Assembly (NCBI RefSeq): GCF_964030965.1
Contig: NZ_OZ034999.1
Coordinates: 1,612,001-1,676,000 of the forward strand
Direction of reading: 5' to 3'
Origin: Spiroplasma endosymbiont of Amphimallon solstitiale
Lineage (GTDB): Bacteria > Bacillota_I > Bacilli_A > Mycoplasmatales > VBWQ01
DNA length: 64,000 nt
In this document: piece after piece, positions 10,324 to 20,529 of the stretch
Layout of the letters: each line of letters begins with the position of its first letter
Numbering within the stretch: the stretch's first letter is position 1
Made by a program: the position numbers and the translations under genes
Notes under the pieces: model-generated
What the model saw: the letters and a program-made list of their open reading frames with translations, nothing else
What the model was told of the DNA's origin: nothing
The model's database searches: none

Positions 10324-12036
10324 ATGAGTGATACACCCACAAAAAATACTATGCCAGTTAAAAAGTTAGTCACGAAAATCTTTGCGCTTGGTGGGCTAGA
10401 AGAAGTTGGAAAAAATACTTATGTAATTGAACAAGATAATGAAATTATTATTATTGATGCTGGAGTAAAATTTGCTGATGCTTCTATGCCAGGAATTGAA
10501 GCAGTAATTCCTGATTATAGTTACCTAAAAGAAAATAAACATAAAATTAAAGGAATATTTATTACTCATGGTCATGAAGATCATATTGGTGGTATACCAT
10601 ACTTATTAAAAGAAATTAGTGATATTCCAGCTATTTATGCTCCTAATTTAGCAGCAGCTTTAATTCGTCATAAAATTAAGGACAAAGGAATAAAATCAAA
10701 AATAAAAATAAATATTGTTGATGGTAATAGTAAAATTAAAACTAACAGATTTATTATTAGTTTTTTTGCTGTCAATCATTCAATTCCTGATGCATATGGA
10801 ATTTGTGTAGAAAATTCAAATGGAACTGTTGTAACAACAGGTGATTATAAATTTGATTGAACACCTTTAGGTCATAAAGCAGATATTGATAAAATGGCAC
10901 AAATGGGTCAAAAAGGAGTAACATTATTTTTAGCAGATTCAACGAATGCTGAAGTACCCGGTTATACAATGACAGAAATGCTTGTTGTTAAAAGAATTAG
11001 TGAAATATTTGCTAAAGCGAAGGGCAGAATTTTAATTTCTACTTTTGCTTCTAATGTACACCGTTTACAACAAATTATTGAAGTTGCAACAAAACATAAT
11101 AGAAAAGTTATTGTTGTTGGAAGAAGTTTAGAAAGAATAGTTAATGTTATTCGTCAAATGGGGCATTTAAAAGTTCGTGATAGTTCATTTATTAAAGCAG
11201 AAGAAGCTAAAAAATATGATAATAATCAAATTGTTATTATTTGTACGGGTTCCCAAGGTGAACCAATGGCAGCATTATCAAGAATTGCTAATCGCGAACA
11301 TCGTCAAATAAAAATTATACCCGGTGATACAGTAATATTCTCTTCATCGGCAATTCCCGGTAACCGTGCTGACGTTGAAAGAGTAGTTAATAAACTAACA
11401 CGACTTAGTGCAATTGTTGAAGAAAATTCACCATTAAATTGATTGCATACTTCTGGTCATGCTTCACAAGAAGAACAAAAACTAATGTTAAATTTAATTA
11501 AACCATCATACTTTATGCCAATGCATGGTGATTATCGAATGTTAAAAGTTCATAAAGAAACAGCTGTATCAATCGGAATCCCTGAAGAAAATATATTTAT
11601 TTGTGCTAACGGTGATCCAATTATTATGGATAATGGTAAATGTTCTTTAAGCGATAAACGCATTGCTGCTGATCCTATTTATGTTGATGGTGGTAAAGAT
11701 ATGTCAGGAGTAACAACTGCTGCAGTAATCCGTGATAGACAAATTCTTTCTAAAGATGGTTTAATTGCAATTGTTGTTTCTATTGATTCACAAAATAATA
11801 AATTATTAGCACCACCAACGTTTATTTCTCGCGGTTCTTTCTATGTTCGCGATGCAGCACCTTTAGTATCTGAAGCAATATCATTACTAACAAAATCTAT
11901 TAATGAAGTATTAAAAAGCGAAAGACCTACTTTTGCCACAATAAAAAATGCTATCAAATCAACATTAGCACCTTATATATTTAAAAAGAAAAGAAGAAAC
12001 CCTTTAATTATTCCTGTTATATTAAATAAAAAATAG
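10324..12036 (+). CDS. Ribonuclease J
   Basis: Metallo-beta-lactamase/beta-CASP ribonuclease (5'-3' exonuclease and endonuclease) of RNA turnover. 570 residues with two Trp-coding TGAs. The start MSDTPTKNTMPVKKLVTKIF leads into GGLEEVGKNTYVIE, the metal-binding HGHEDHIGG, NHSIPDAYG, and the beta-CASP segments ADSTNAEVPG and CTGSQGEPMAALSRIA, with HTSGHAS late. Whether it is the J1 or J2 orthologue cannot be settled here. AAGGAG precedes the start and a terminator follows. Confidence 0.93.
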
Positions 12037-12060
12037 TTTTAAAAACTATTTTTTATTTTT
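12031..12060 (+). terminator. Terminator of rnj
   Basis: The stem AAATAGTTTT / AAAACTATTT overlaps the stop codon and is followed by a T-rich run. Confidence 0.8.
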
Positions 12061-12106
12061 TTGATATATTTTATTAAAATAATTAGCATTGAGTATGATG
12101 TTATTA

Positions 12107-13126
12107 TTAAGGGTTAACTATTAATTCTTCTCCTATAAGAATCATAAATTCACCGATTTTAAATCTAACTGTAATTTTATCATTGGCTATAAAATTACCT
12201 GTTGATTTATCATTTTTTGTTACTAACAATTTTAATGATCCTTTATTTAATAATTTTTGGATTCCAAAGATTGTTTTAACATTATCTTTAGAATTATCTT
12301 TTAATTATGTAGAAAAGTATGGATGACCAAAAATTATTCATCAATTTACACTTAAAATATTATTTTTAATTAAAAATTTGTTAAAAGTAACATTATTTAG
12401 TGTAAAAATTCTCTAAAAATAACACTTTATCATGTATCATTACTTTTCTACAAAATTAAAGGAATTATCTAACATTGAAGTCAAATCACTCTTAATTTGA
12501 AATTTACTTACTGATTGGCCTACTTTAAATTCACTTTGAAAATTACTATTAAAATCTGTTTTTTTAATTGGAAAAATATCATGACCAACTACTCCATTTG
12601 GACTTGTTTTTGTAACTACTTTATATTTATCAGTTTTTGTAACACCATTTGTAAACATTATATTATATGAACCTTTTGCAATATAAAAATCATTTTTCCC
12701 TGTTACTGGATTTAAATCAACATTAATATTTGAAATAATAGTAGTTACATTATTTAATTCTGTTTCATTAAAAATAGCATCTTCTAATTTTGTGCCACTA
12801 TCAATTTTAATATTTAAAACATTTTTTAAAAATTGAAAACTTTCTTCATCTTTAGCTTTTTTATCATTTTTAATCAAATTTATTACTTTAATATTAGTTG
12901 TATTGATTTTTCAAGTTACTTGTGATTTATCATTTTCATCAATATTAATAGTAGGTATTAATAATCCTTCACCAGTAGCATTAGTCAATTTTAAACCTTG
13001 TGAAACTTTTGCATTTAATAAATTTTCTTCGAAATCTTGATTATCACATGCAATAACTGAGCTTGTGCTAACTGTAGTTAAAGCAACTGCCGACATTAAT
13101 CTTAATACCGATTTTATAATATTCAT
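12107..13126 (-). pseudogene. Lipoprotein gene disrupted by a MITE
   Basis: Rebuilt frame of 282 codons. The N-terminal signal MNIIKSVLRLMSAVALTT ends in the lipobox SVIAC, so the mature protein would be lipid-anchored on the cell surface. The body is soluble and beta-rich in appearance (KSQVTWKINTTNIKV, NNVTTIISNINV), with two similar segments of the kind seen in repetitive Spiroplasma lipoproteins. Function unknown. AAGGAG lies upstream of 13126. The MITE at 12300-12461 enters after residue about 221 and gives a premature TAG, leaving the last 60 codons behind. Confidence 0.75.
12300..12461 (+). mobile_element. MITE copy 2 (162 bp)
   Basis: Full-length element flanked by perfect 9-bp duplications GAATTATCT at 12291-12299 and 12462-12470. 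Confidence 0.92.
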
Positions 13127-13275
13127 ATTTTTCTCCTTAATCTTTAAATCTTTTTTTACTATACCTATTATATATAATTTTTGTTATATTACATTAATTA
13201 TTATTTTATTATGATTTGAGTGTTTACTTAATTAATTGAATAAATTTAATCTGTATAATTAAATGAAAATTACCT

Positions 13276-15416
13276 TTATATTTGTAAAGTTTGTTTATTA
13301 TTAATTGTTAAAAAAGTATTATCATCTTCAATTAAATTTATGTTATTTTTAAAATAATCAAAAGCATCAATAGCAACTTCATCAATATCATAATAATAAT
13401 TTATAATATTTAATCTATTTTTATTAGCATTTTTATCTTTTTTATTTAAAGGTTTAATAAAACAAGATTCTTTTCTTGATAATAAATCAATATTTTTTTC
13501 TAAAAATATTCTATCTTCTTCATTTATTTGAACTTTTGATTTAATTGCTAAAGCATTTTCTTTTTTTAGTAACATACAAGCATGATTTCATGCTGAATTC
13601 TCCGAACTATCTTTATAATCAATATCAACTGGTCATTTTATTACTAAATAAGTTACTAATTTTTGTCAATCATTTAATACTGCTATATGCAATAATGAAT
13701 AATTTTCCTCTTCAAATTTTAGACTATTAATAAATTCTTTTTTAAAAAAAGATTTAGTTGTCCATCAATATTTTTGGTTTTTTTATTAATATAATCTTCA
13801 TAATTTTGCAATATTTTAATAAATTTTCTTTCTATTTTTTTTGAATAAATTCTTTCTTTATTTTTAATAAAAATAATATTCATTTTATTTATCATTTTTT
13901 TAACATTTAATAAATTTTCTCTTTTTAAACTATTTACTTCAATAATTATCTTTTTTATCTGTCAATCATTATATTTGGTTGCAAATAATAAAGCAGTATT
14001 GCCATTTACATCTACATCATCAATATTAGCATTATGTGCTAATAAAGTTTTAACTATATCCAAATGTCCATTTTTAGCAGCTCACATTAAAGCATTGCAA
14101 CCTTTTTCATTTATACAATTAACATTTGCACTATTTATTAATAAAGTTTTAACTATATCCAAATGTCCATTTTTAGCAGCAACAATTAAAGCGGTTTCTT
14201 CAACTATATTTTCATGATTAACATTAGCGCCATTTTTTATTAAAGTTTTAACTATTTCTAAATGACCTTTTTCAGCGGCTCACATTAAGGCACTCAAACC
14301 ATTGATAGTTACATGATTAACATTATTTCCATTTTTTATTAAAGTTTTAACTATTTCTAAATGACCTTTACCAGCAGCAGCAATTAAAGCAGTATAACCA
14401 CAAATTTTTGTTATAGAATAAACATTTGCACCTTTATTTAATAACAAATTAACTACTTCTAAATGACCATTCCTCGCAGCTCACATTAAAGGCGTATCAC
14501 CATTTTCATTTATACAATTAACATTAGCTCCCAATTCTAATAAAGTTCTGACTATTTCTAAATGACCATTCCTCGAAGCTCACATTAAAGGCGTATAACC
14601 AAACATATTTTTTCTATTAACATTAGGATAATTTGTTAATAAGGCATTAGCTATTTCTAAATAATTAGATTTAATTGCTAATATTAAAGCAGTATTACCA
14701 TTTATAGAGACATGATTAATATTAGCCCCATTTGCTAGTAAATCATTAACTATTTCTGTATATTCATTTTTAGCAGCCACTAACAAAGCAGTTTCGCCAT
14801 ATCGATTTTCATGATTAACATTAACATTAAGTGTTAATAAAGTTTTAACTATTTCCAAATTTCCATTTTCAGCACTTAAAATTAAAGCAGTATTACCAAA
14901 TTGTTCCTCACAACTAAAATTAGCATTATGTTCTAATAACAGATTAACTATTTTTGTATAATTTTTTTTAACAGCTAAGATTAAAGCAGTATTACCATTT
15001 ACAGATATGTAATTAATATTAGCATTATGTGCTAATAAAACATTAACTATTTCTAGATAACCTTTTTCAGCAGCTCACATTAAAGGCGTATAACCAGTTC
15101 TATCAATATAATCAATATTAATATCATATTTTAATATTTTATTAACTACATCTAACTTTTTATTTTTAATAGCATCTATCATTTTTGCTTCTTTGTTATT
15201 AATATTTATATTTATTCCAAATATTTCCTTTAATTTTGTAGAAAAGTAATGATACATGATAAAGTGTTATTTTTAGAGAATTTTTACACTAAATAATGTT
15301 ACTTTTAACAAATTTTTAATTAAAAATAATATTTTAAGTGTAAATTGATGAATAATTTTTGGTCATCCATACTTTTCTACATAATTAAAAAATATTTCTC
15401 TAACTCATTCAAACAT
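13276..15416 (-). pseudogene. Large ankyrin-repeat protein, MITE-inserted and frameshifted
   Basis: The ancestral frame is about 656 codons: start MFEWVREIFGIN at 15416 with GAAAGGA upstream, then about 13 ankyrin repeats (NGNTALILAVK, YGETALLVAAKN, NGHLEIVKTLIKNGANVN) to about residue 450, then a non-repeat C-terminal part with one more ankyrin-like unit (YSLLHIAVLNDWQKLV). Two lesions: a MITE after codon 9, and one missing T in a T7/A6 tract at about 13,741-13,753 that stops the frame at 13719. The MITE carries its own in-frame ATG (15257), giving MYHYFSTKLK fused to residue 7 onward. The C-terminal piece 13276-13718 remains open. It may still make a truncated repeat protein. Confidence 0.8.
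15228..15389 (-). mobile_element. MITE copy 3 (162 bp)
   Basis: Flanked by perfect 9-bp duplications AAATATTTC (15219-15227 and 15390-15398). Its inner ATG reads in frame into the ankyrin gene. Confidence 0.93.
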
Positions 15417-15469
15417 ATTCTTTTCCTTTCATTGTTTTTAAAAAAACAATGTATTTAAAATATTATTCT

Positions 15470-15913
15470 TTAAAATTTACCTTCATTATATATTTTTTTC
15501 TCCATTTTACAATGTTTAATTCCAGCGTCCAAAAATATTTCAGAACAAACTTTATAACCCAAATTTTTATAAAAATTTAGTGCTTGAATTTGGGCATGAA
15601 GAGATATAACTTTAAATTGATTTTTAATTGCAACTTTTTCCATAAATTCCATTAATTTTTTACCAATACCTAATTTACGATATTCTTGCAATATACACAC
15701 TCTTTCAATCTTTACAATATCTTCAACTTTTCGCATTCTACTAGTAGCTATTGGTTTATTATTATCATCAAAAACTAAAAAGTGAATCGATACATCTTCA
15801 AATTGATCAATTTCTTCTTCAAAAGGAACCTTTTGCTCATTAACAAAAACTTTTTTTCTAATCAAAAATGCTTGTTCTAACATTTCAATATTATTAACTA
15901 TTTCAATTTTCAT
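15470..15913 (-). CDS. GNAT family N-acetyltransferase
   Basis: 147 residues. N-terminal VRKKVFVNEQ-like segment (IRKKVFVNEQKVPFEEEID), then the acetyl-CoA-binding motif RVCILQEYRKLGIGKKLMEF (R/Q-x-x-G-x-G/A pattern) and ALNFYKNLGYKV near the end. The pattern is closest to the ElaA/YjcF type of small GNAT. The substrate is unknown. A strong AAGGAG lies 7 bp before the ATG. It stands alone, with no operon partner visible. Confidence 0.85.
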   Translation of the reverse strand: MKIEIVNNIEMLEQAFLIRKKVFVNEQKVPFEEEIDQFEDVSIHFLVFDDNNKPIATSRMRKVEDIVKIERVCILQEYRKLGIGKKLMEFMEKVAIKNQFKVISLHAQIQALNFYKNLGYKVCSEIFLDAGIKHCKMEKKIYNEGKF

Positions 15914-16025
15914 GTTTTCTCCTTAAATATAAATAATATTTTAAATTAATTATATAATTAATTTTTAAATTTAATTTAACAATTAGTAAATTTTACCAAT
16001 TAATAAGTGAATTTTTAATTAGTGC

Positions 16026-16077
16026 TATAATTTAAGTAAGCGATTTTAAAAAATATTTTTTTTGGGGGGGAATAAAT
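16026..16077 (+). promoter_or_regulatory. Possible promoter with T8G7 tract
   Basis: TATAAT at 16026-16031 is followed by a homopolymer junction of eight T and seven G ending at about 16071. G-runs are rare in this DNA. A slippage-prone tract just behind a -10 box could vary expression of the membrane gene downstream, but no matching start codon is clear. Confidence 0.3.
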
Positions 16078-16099
16078 TTTGGAAGGACAAAAAATTTAA

Positions 16100-16957
16100 T
16101 TTAAAAAATTACGACCGCATAATTTTTTGGGAGGGCAATATTTTGTTTTATTATTTTTTTGAATAATATTTATTACATTACTAATTACTGCATTAGTCTT
16201 ATTTTTAAATGAAAGAACAAGAATTGATAAAGAAAATAATGTTAAAGAATTACTAGAACAAATTGCTAATGCAAAACAGGAAAGTGACAAAACTCCTTTC
16301 TATAAAAAATTAATGGCTATTTATTATCCATTAATTGACTTTTCATTAATGTCATTTATTTTTACTAAACATGATGATGCACCAATAAGTGACTGAGGAA
16401 GTGCATGAACACAACGTTTAAATAACATTAATACTGCTTATTCATATATCTTTATTACAATTTTAATCGCTTTAATTGCTTTACTTTTTTATATTATTAT
16501 CATTATTAAACTTTATCGTCGTCGAGCATTTCAAAGAAAATATGGTTTAACAACTCAATTTGCAAATGATTATCCAATTTATGATATTAAAATGTATCTA
16601 GGTTTTACAGTTAATTTAGCTATTGTTTTTAGTTTTTTCAATTTTCTAACAACTATCATTGTATTAATTTATGGTATTATCTTGATATTAACTTCTTATT
16701 TCTTTTGATATATTTTAAAAATTAAAACAGAAATATTAATTATGCATAAATGATGAAAAACACCAAACTTTGCTTTATTTTTATCTGTTATTTTATTCCA
16801 AAATGGTTATACTTTATTAAAATCAATATTTGCTCAAAAGTTTAATGTTAACTTAGACTTAATTTTATCAATTATTTTACCAATTGGAACAATTACCATC
16901 TTCATTACCTTATTAATCAAAAATATGCTTAATTCACAAGTTACAGCAGTAAAAAAT
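16100..16957 (+). pseudogene. Multispanning membrane protein fragment
   Basis: An open frame of about 286 codons begins after a TAA at 16097 without a good ATG (a TTG at 16127 is possible) and runs into the MITE at 16958. Six to seven hydrophobic helices are visible, for example LLFFWIIFITLLITALVLFL, then FITILIALIALLFYIIIIIK and LALFLSVILFQNGY-like segments, with basic loops such as KLYRRRAFQRK. I do not recognise the family. The 5' end looks truncated and the 3' end is lost to the MITE. Confidence 0.5.
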
Positions 16958-17119
16958 TTTAATTATGTAGAAAAGTATGGATGACCAAAAATTATTCATC
17001 AATTTACACTTAAAATATTATTTTTAATTAAAAATTTGTTAAAAGTAACATTATTTAGTGTAAAAATTCTCTAAAAATAACACTTTATCATGTATCATTA
17101 CTTTTCTACAAAATTAAAG
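16958..17119 (+). mobile_element. MITE copy 4 (162 bp)
   Basis: Full-length, but its flanks GTAAAAAAT and GAAAAATCT are not identical. The duplication has decayed or the two sides come from different events. Confidence 0.85.
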
Positions 17120-17380
17120 GAAAAATCTTTAGAAGACTACATGTTTGTTAGTCAATTGCCAACACTTCTTCGTATACCATTACAAAATAATAGCATTAAC
17201 ACCAAACAAGCAGTAACGCTAATGGCAACTATTGATGAAACAATAATATTTTTTAAAAAACACTTTCATAAACCAAAAGAATTAAACTATATGCTTTTTC
17301 ACTTATTTAATAGAATAACTGATATTGAAGAAATTGAAGAAATCAAAAATAATATTCTTAAAATAGAAAAAAATAATTAA
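17120..17380 (+). pseudogene. 3' remnant downstream of MITE copy 4
   Basis: 86 codons in frame with the MITE's ATG at 17090 (MYHYFSTKLKEKSLEDYMFV...). The sequence is helical, LPTLLRIPLQNN to EEIEEIKNNILKIEKNN, with no recognised domain. It may be the tail of the membrane gene before the MITE, but the frame does not join cleanly. Whether the MITE start is used is unknown. Confidence 0.4.
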
Positions 17381-17487
17381 TCAAAATTTAACAAAAAAGT
17401 TTTAAAAATAGTTAATACCATAGAAAATAATAAAATTTGTTATAATTGAGTAGAGTAATTATGATATGAGGAAAGGAAGTTATATAC

Positions 17488-17628
17488 ATGTGACCATTTA
17501 AAAAAAAGGACAAAACTGGAGAAGCAAAAGATCAAAAAAAATGTGATGGTTGTGGGAAAATGAAAAGTTCATCTGAATGCACTAAAGCAGCAGATGGTAA
17601 ATGTTTGTGTAAAGATTGTGCTAAATAA
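17488..17628 (+). CDS. Tiny zinc-ribbon protein 1
   Basis: 46 residues: MWPFKKKDK start, then CDGCGK and CLCKDC, a four-cysteine zinc-ribbon layout. GAAAGGAAG lies upstream and a strong terminator downstream. Function unknown. It is similar in layout to the next gene, so the two are probably a divergent pair. Confidence 0.7.
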
Positions 17629-17630
17629 AT

Positions 17631-17669
17631 ATATTAAATAAGTGTGTCATTAACACACTTATTTAATAT
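17631..17669. terminator. Strong terminator between the zinc-ribbon genes
   Basis: A perfect 17-bp stem (ATATTAAATAAGTGTGT and its complement) with a 5-nt loop CATTA. Confidence 0.85.
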
Positions 17670-17689
17670 ATTTAGAAAGGAAGGATATA

Positions 17690-17854
17690 ATGAAATGATT
17701 CAATAAAAAAAACAAAAAAACTGATGATGAATCTTTAACAAAAACCGTAAAATGTTTTGATTGCGGAATGATGTTTGAACCTTTTGATATTCTTGATACA
17801 AAAGAAGGAAAATCTTTATGTAAAAAATGTTTCATTAAAGAAGAAGAAAAATAA
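17690..17854 (+). CDS. Tiny zinc-ribbon protein 2
   Basis: 54 residues: MKWFNKKNKK, then CFDCG and LCKKCF, again CxxC-x25-CxxC. AAGGAAGG precedes the start, and a T-tailed hairpin at 17862-17887 follows. It has the same basic N-terminus and metal-ribbon plan as the upstream gene. Function unknown. Confidence 0.7.
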
Positions 17855-17861
17855 ATTAATG

Positions 17862-17887
17862 ATGTGTTTTGCTAAACACATTTTTTA
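17862..17887 (+). terminator. Terminator after zinc-ribbon protein 2
   Basis: ATGTGTTT-TGC-TAAACACAT stem followed by T6. Confidence 0.8.
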
Positions 17888-17890
17888 TTA

Positions 17891-18809
17891 CCTGAATTGT
17901 AAAATTAAAAAGGACACTTATATAAAAATTAAATTGTGTTAATTCTATAATTAAGAAAAGAAAGGAATTAGCACAATGTATAAGTATCTGACTATTGAAT
18001 CAATAATAGCAATAAAAGAATATAAAAGTTATGGATTTTCGATTCGTAAAATAGCAAAAGCCATTGATTATAGTAAATCAACTGTACATAGAGTTTGTAG
18101 ATTATTAAATCAAAACTTATTACCATTAGAAATATTGAATAAAATTCAAAAAAATAAACAAAATGCAGGTAGAAAATTAATAATTTTAACTTTAATAGAA
18201 ATTAATACTATTAATCATTTGTTAATTACTAAAAATTATGCTCTTGATATAATTGCTAATTTTTTAAAGGAAAATAAAATAAAAAGTATTTCAACAAAAA
18301 CTTTATATAACATGTTTAAAACAAATCGAATGGGTTTTGATGAAAATAACTTATTGAGAAAAGGAAAAAATAAACCTCACAAACAAAAAGAAACTAGGGG
18401 CAGAATTAATAATTGTAAGTCTATTCATGAAAGAAATTTAATCATTCCTAATATTAAAAATATAGAAGAATTTTTTAATTATGTAGAAAAGTATGGATGA
18501 CCAAAAATTATTCATCAATTTACACTTAAAATATTATTTTTAATTAAAAATTTGTTAAAAGTAACATTATTTAGTGTAAAAATTATCTAAAAATAACACT
18601 TTATCATGTATCATTACTTTTCTACAAAATTAAAGGAAGAATTTGGTCATTTAGAGGGTGATACTATCATTGGTAAAGATCATAAAAGTTCTATTATTAC
18701 TTTAGCTGATATATGATCAAAAACCACAATTCCTTTAGCAACTAAAAATAATAAATCAGAAAATATTACAAAAAGTATAATAAAATTTATTTCAAAGTTA
18801 CAAAAAGGA
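17891..18809 (+). mobile_element. IS30-family element copy 1, truncated
   Basis: Begins with the IS terminal repeat CCTGAATTGTAAA. Transposase frame 17976-18809 (MYKYLTIESIIAIKEYKSYG start) is split by a MITE at 18474 and then cut off by phage-like element A at 18810, after LQKG. It is inactive: the last catalytic region is missing. Confidence 0.92.
18474..18635 (+). mobile_element. MITE copy 5, inside IS30 copy 1
   Basis: Perfect 9-bp duplication GAAGAATTT on both sides (18465-18473 and 18636-18644). The empty site is visible in the four other IS30 copies. Confidence 0.95.
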
Positions 18810-18847
18810 GGGCGTATCAACTTAATGGTTAGATTTAATAAAAACTT

Positions 18848-18874
18848 AAATGAGAGATAAAACTCTCATTTTTA
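18848..18874 (+). terminator. Hairpin near left end of element A
   Basis: AAATGAGAG / CTCTCATTT stem with an ATAAAA loop and T-tail, 40 bp inside the element. Present identically in B at 54162-54188. It may insulate the element from outside transcription. Confidence 0.65.
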
Positions 18875-19058
18875 ATTGTTAAACAATTATAATTAATTAT
18901 TTTATTAAACCAGCACTTTATTAAAGTAATTAATTATTACATAACTAAATAAAAAATTATTTAGGCTATTGTGCTGAAATTAACCAATAGTAATTTTTGT
19001 CATGCTCTTTGAAAATTTCAGAAATTTTGGTTCCCTTCCCCTAGAACCCCTACCCTCC

Positions 19059-19164
19059 AAGGCTTATGCTACTTACAGTAGCATAAGCCTTACGTATAGT
19101 AAGTAGGTAAGTATTTAGTTAGTAGTATATAAGCCTTTTATCACTGTAGGTGATAAGGCTTATA
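19059..19164. promoter_or_regulatory. Tandem hairpins with TAAGTA-rich spacer upstream of early operon A
   Basis: The first hairpin is a perfect 14-bp stem AAGGCTTATGCTAC with loop TTACA. The second (19128-19164) pairs TATAAGCC...TTATCAC with its complement around TGTA. Between them lies a TAGTAAGTAGGTAAGTA repeat-like spacer. It ends 24 bp before the first early gene. Element B has the same structure (first stem with a 2-base deletion). It could be a replication origin, attenuator or operator; the sequence alone does not decide. Confidence 0.55.
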
Positions 19165-19187
19165 CGTAGAAGTAGAAAGGATTCATA

Positions 19188-19676
19188 ATGATTAATGTTA
19201 ATTTAGATATTAAAAATAAAGTTAGAGAAACAACTAAAGGTATGTTATTAGAAATTGGTGAATATGAAACATGATTTCCTATTAAAGATACTACTATTAA
19301 TAAAAATAATAAAAAAATAACATTAAAAATAATTGAAGATTTTAATTATAAATTAGGTAAAAAATCAATTACAAAAGATATTGAAAGTATTAAAGGTAGT
19401 GATATTTTAAAATATATTAAAAATATTTCAGATATTACTACTACTGAAAATGATTTAATATCTTGTACATTTTATGAACAATATAATGGTTATTATATTT
19501 TTACAAATGATAAAAATCAAGAATGTTTTAAATATAACATTACATGAGAACAAGATATGAAAAGTTTTAAAATAAATAATCCATATAAAGATAATGATAA
19601 ACCAATAAATTATATTGTTACACCAATGAAAGATATAAATACTCATAATGAAAAAATATTTTATTTAAAGTATTAA
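19188..19676 (+). CDS. Element A early protein 1
   Basis: 162 residues, MINVNLDIKNKVRETTKGML start with GAAAGG upstream. The C-terminal block CFKYNITWEQ...FKINNPY...PINYIVTPMKDINTHNEK is shared with the disrupted first gene of element C (26075-28146), showing the elements are related. No known domain recognised. As the first early gene after the hairpins it may have a regulatory or replication role; that is inference. Confidence 0.75.
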
Positions 19677-19688
19677 AGGAAATTAAAT

Positions 19689-19805
19689 ATGTTATTAAAT
19701 GTTGAAAAAATTGAATTAATAAAAAATTTATGTAATGAAAAATTACTTAAAAATAAAAAATATATTGAAATACAAGAAATATTAAAAATTATAGAAAGGG
19801 ATTAA
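19689..19805 (+). CDS. Small early protein 2
   Basis: 38 residues, helical and charged (MLLNVEKIELIKNLCNEKLL). AAAGGAA upstream. Conserved in element B at 55002. Confidence 0.55.
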   Translation: MLLNVEKIELIKNLCNEKLLKNKKYIEIQEILKIIERD

Positions 19806-19807
19806 AA

Positions 19808-19963
19808 ATGGAAGAAAAAGAAAAGAAAGAATTAATAGAACAAAAAATCAAAATAGCAAAAGAACATCAAAAAAAGTGATTAAAAATAAAAATAATTATT
19901 ACTTTAATTTCAACTTTAATTGGATTAATAATTTTATTAATTACTGTAAGTAAATATTCTTAA
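19808..19963 (+). CDS. Small single-pass membrane protein
   Basis: 51 residues: a highly charged N-terminal helix (MEEKEKKELIEQKIKIAKEH) and one C-terminal membrane segment (IIITLISTLIGLIILLITV). GAAAGGG upstream. Also in element B. Function unknown. Confidence 0.6.
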
Positions 19964-19994
19964 TTAAAGGAGTAATATTAAAGGAGTAATATAA

Positions 19995-20132
19995 ATGCTT
20001 AATTTAAAAGAAGATAAAAGAATATATAAAATATTTGGTTCATGTGATATATGTCATAAAAATTCATCATTTGCAAATAGAACTTGTAATAAATGTTTTT
20101 ATAAATTAATAGGTGAAAAAAATGAAATGTAA
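19995..20132 (+). CDS. Small zinc-ribbon protein (element A)
   Basis: 45 residues with CDIC and CNKC pairs, a compact metal-binding ribbon. AAGGAG upstream. Its stop overlaps the next start. In B the first pair is CDIC-N instead of CDIC-H, the only residue change noted. Confidence 0.65.
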   Translation: MLNLKEDKRIYKIFGSCDICHKNSSFANRTCNKCFYKLIGEKNEM

Positions 20133-20304
20133 TATTCATAATGAAAAATATATTTGAATTAGTGAATTAGATAATAGTTATTATTGTAATAAATGTATTA
20201 ATGAAATGATTGAAGAAGATATGTATTTAACAAGTGAGAATTGAGATTACTTATATGAATATTATATTAATGAATTACAATTAGAAAATTTTAAAGGAGT
20301 GTAA
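20122..20304 (+). CDS. Small zinc-ribbon protein 2 (element A)
   Basis: 60 residues. MKCNIHNEKYIW gives a Cys/His pair and YYCNKCINEM a CxxC pair; the rest is acidic and aromatic. It overlaps the previous gene by 11 bp and uses two TGA Trp codons. Element C has a comparable gene at 28118. Confidence 0.65.
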
Positions 20305-20307
20305 AAA

Positions 20308-20514
20308 ATGAATCAATTAGAATTACAAAATGCAATGAAATTAATAGAAAAATTTGAAGAATTACAAGAAGAATTTAATAATAAATATGAAGATTTAGAA
20401 ATTGAAATTGATAATGATGCTGATTTAAAAATTAGTTGTGATTATTTTAATTATAAAAATGTAAATCAATTAGAACAAGTAATTATTGATTATAAAAGAA
20501 TTATTAAAAGTTAA
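20308..20514 (+). CDS. Acidic helical early protein
   Basis: 68 residues, MNQLELQNAMKLIEKFEELQ start, strongly acidic coiled coil then a short beta-like end. AAAGGAGTG upstream. Identical in element B. Function unknown. Confidence 0.65.
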   Translation: MNQLELQNAMKLIEKFEELQEEFNNKYEDLEIEIDNDADLKISCDYFNYKNVNQLEQVIIDYKRIIKS

Positions 20515-20529
20515 AGGAGATGAATATAA

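Noticed and set aside
13975-14217. Plus-strand ORF with internal repeats
   Set aside because: Antisense of ankyrin repeats; its apparent repeats come from the real gene.
19059-19164. Tandem hairpins as tRNA or riboswitch
   Set aside because: The stems are simple perfect palindromes without a tRNA cloverleaf or a known aptamer core.
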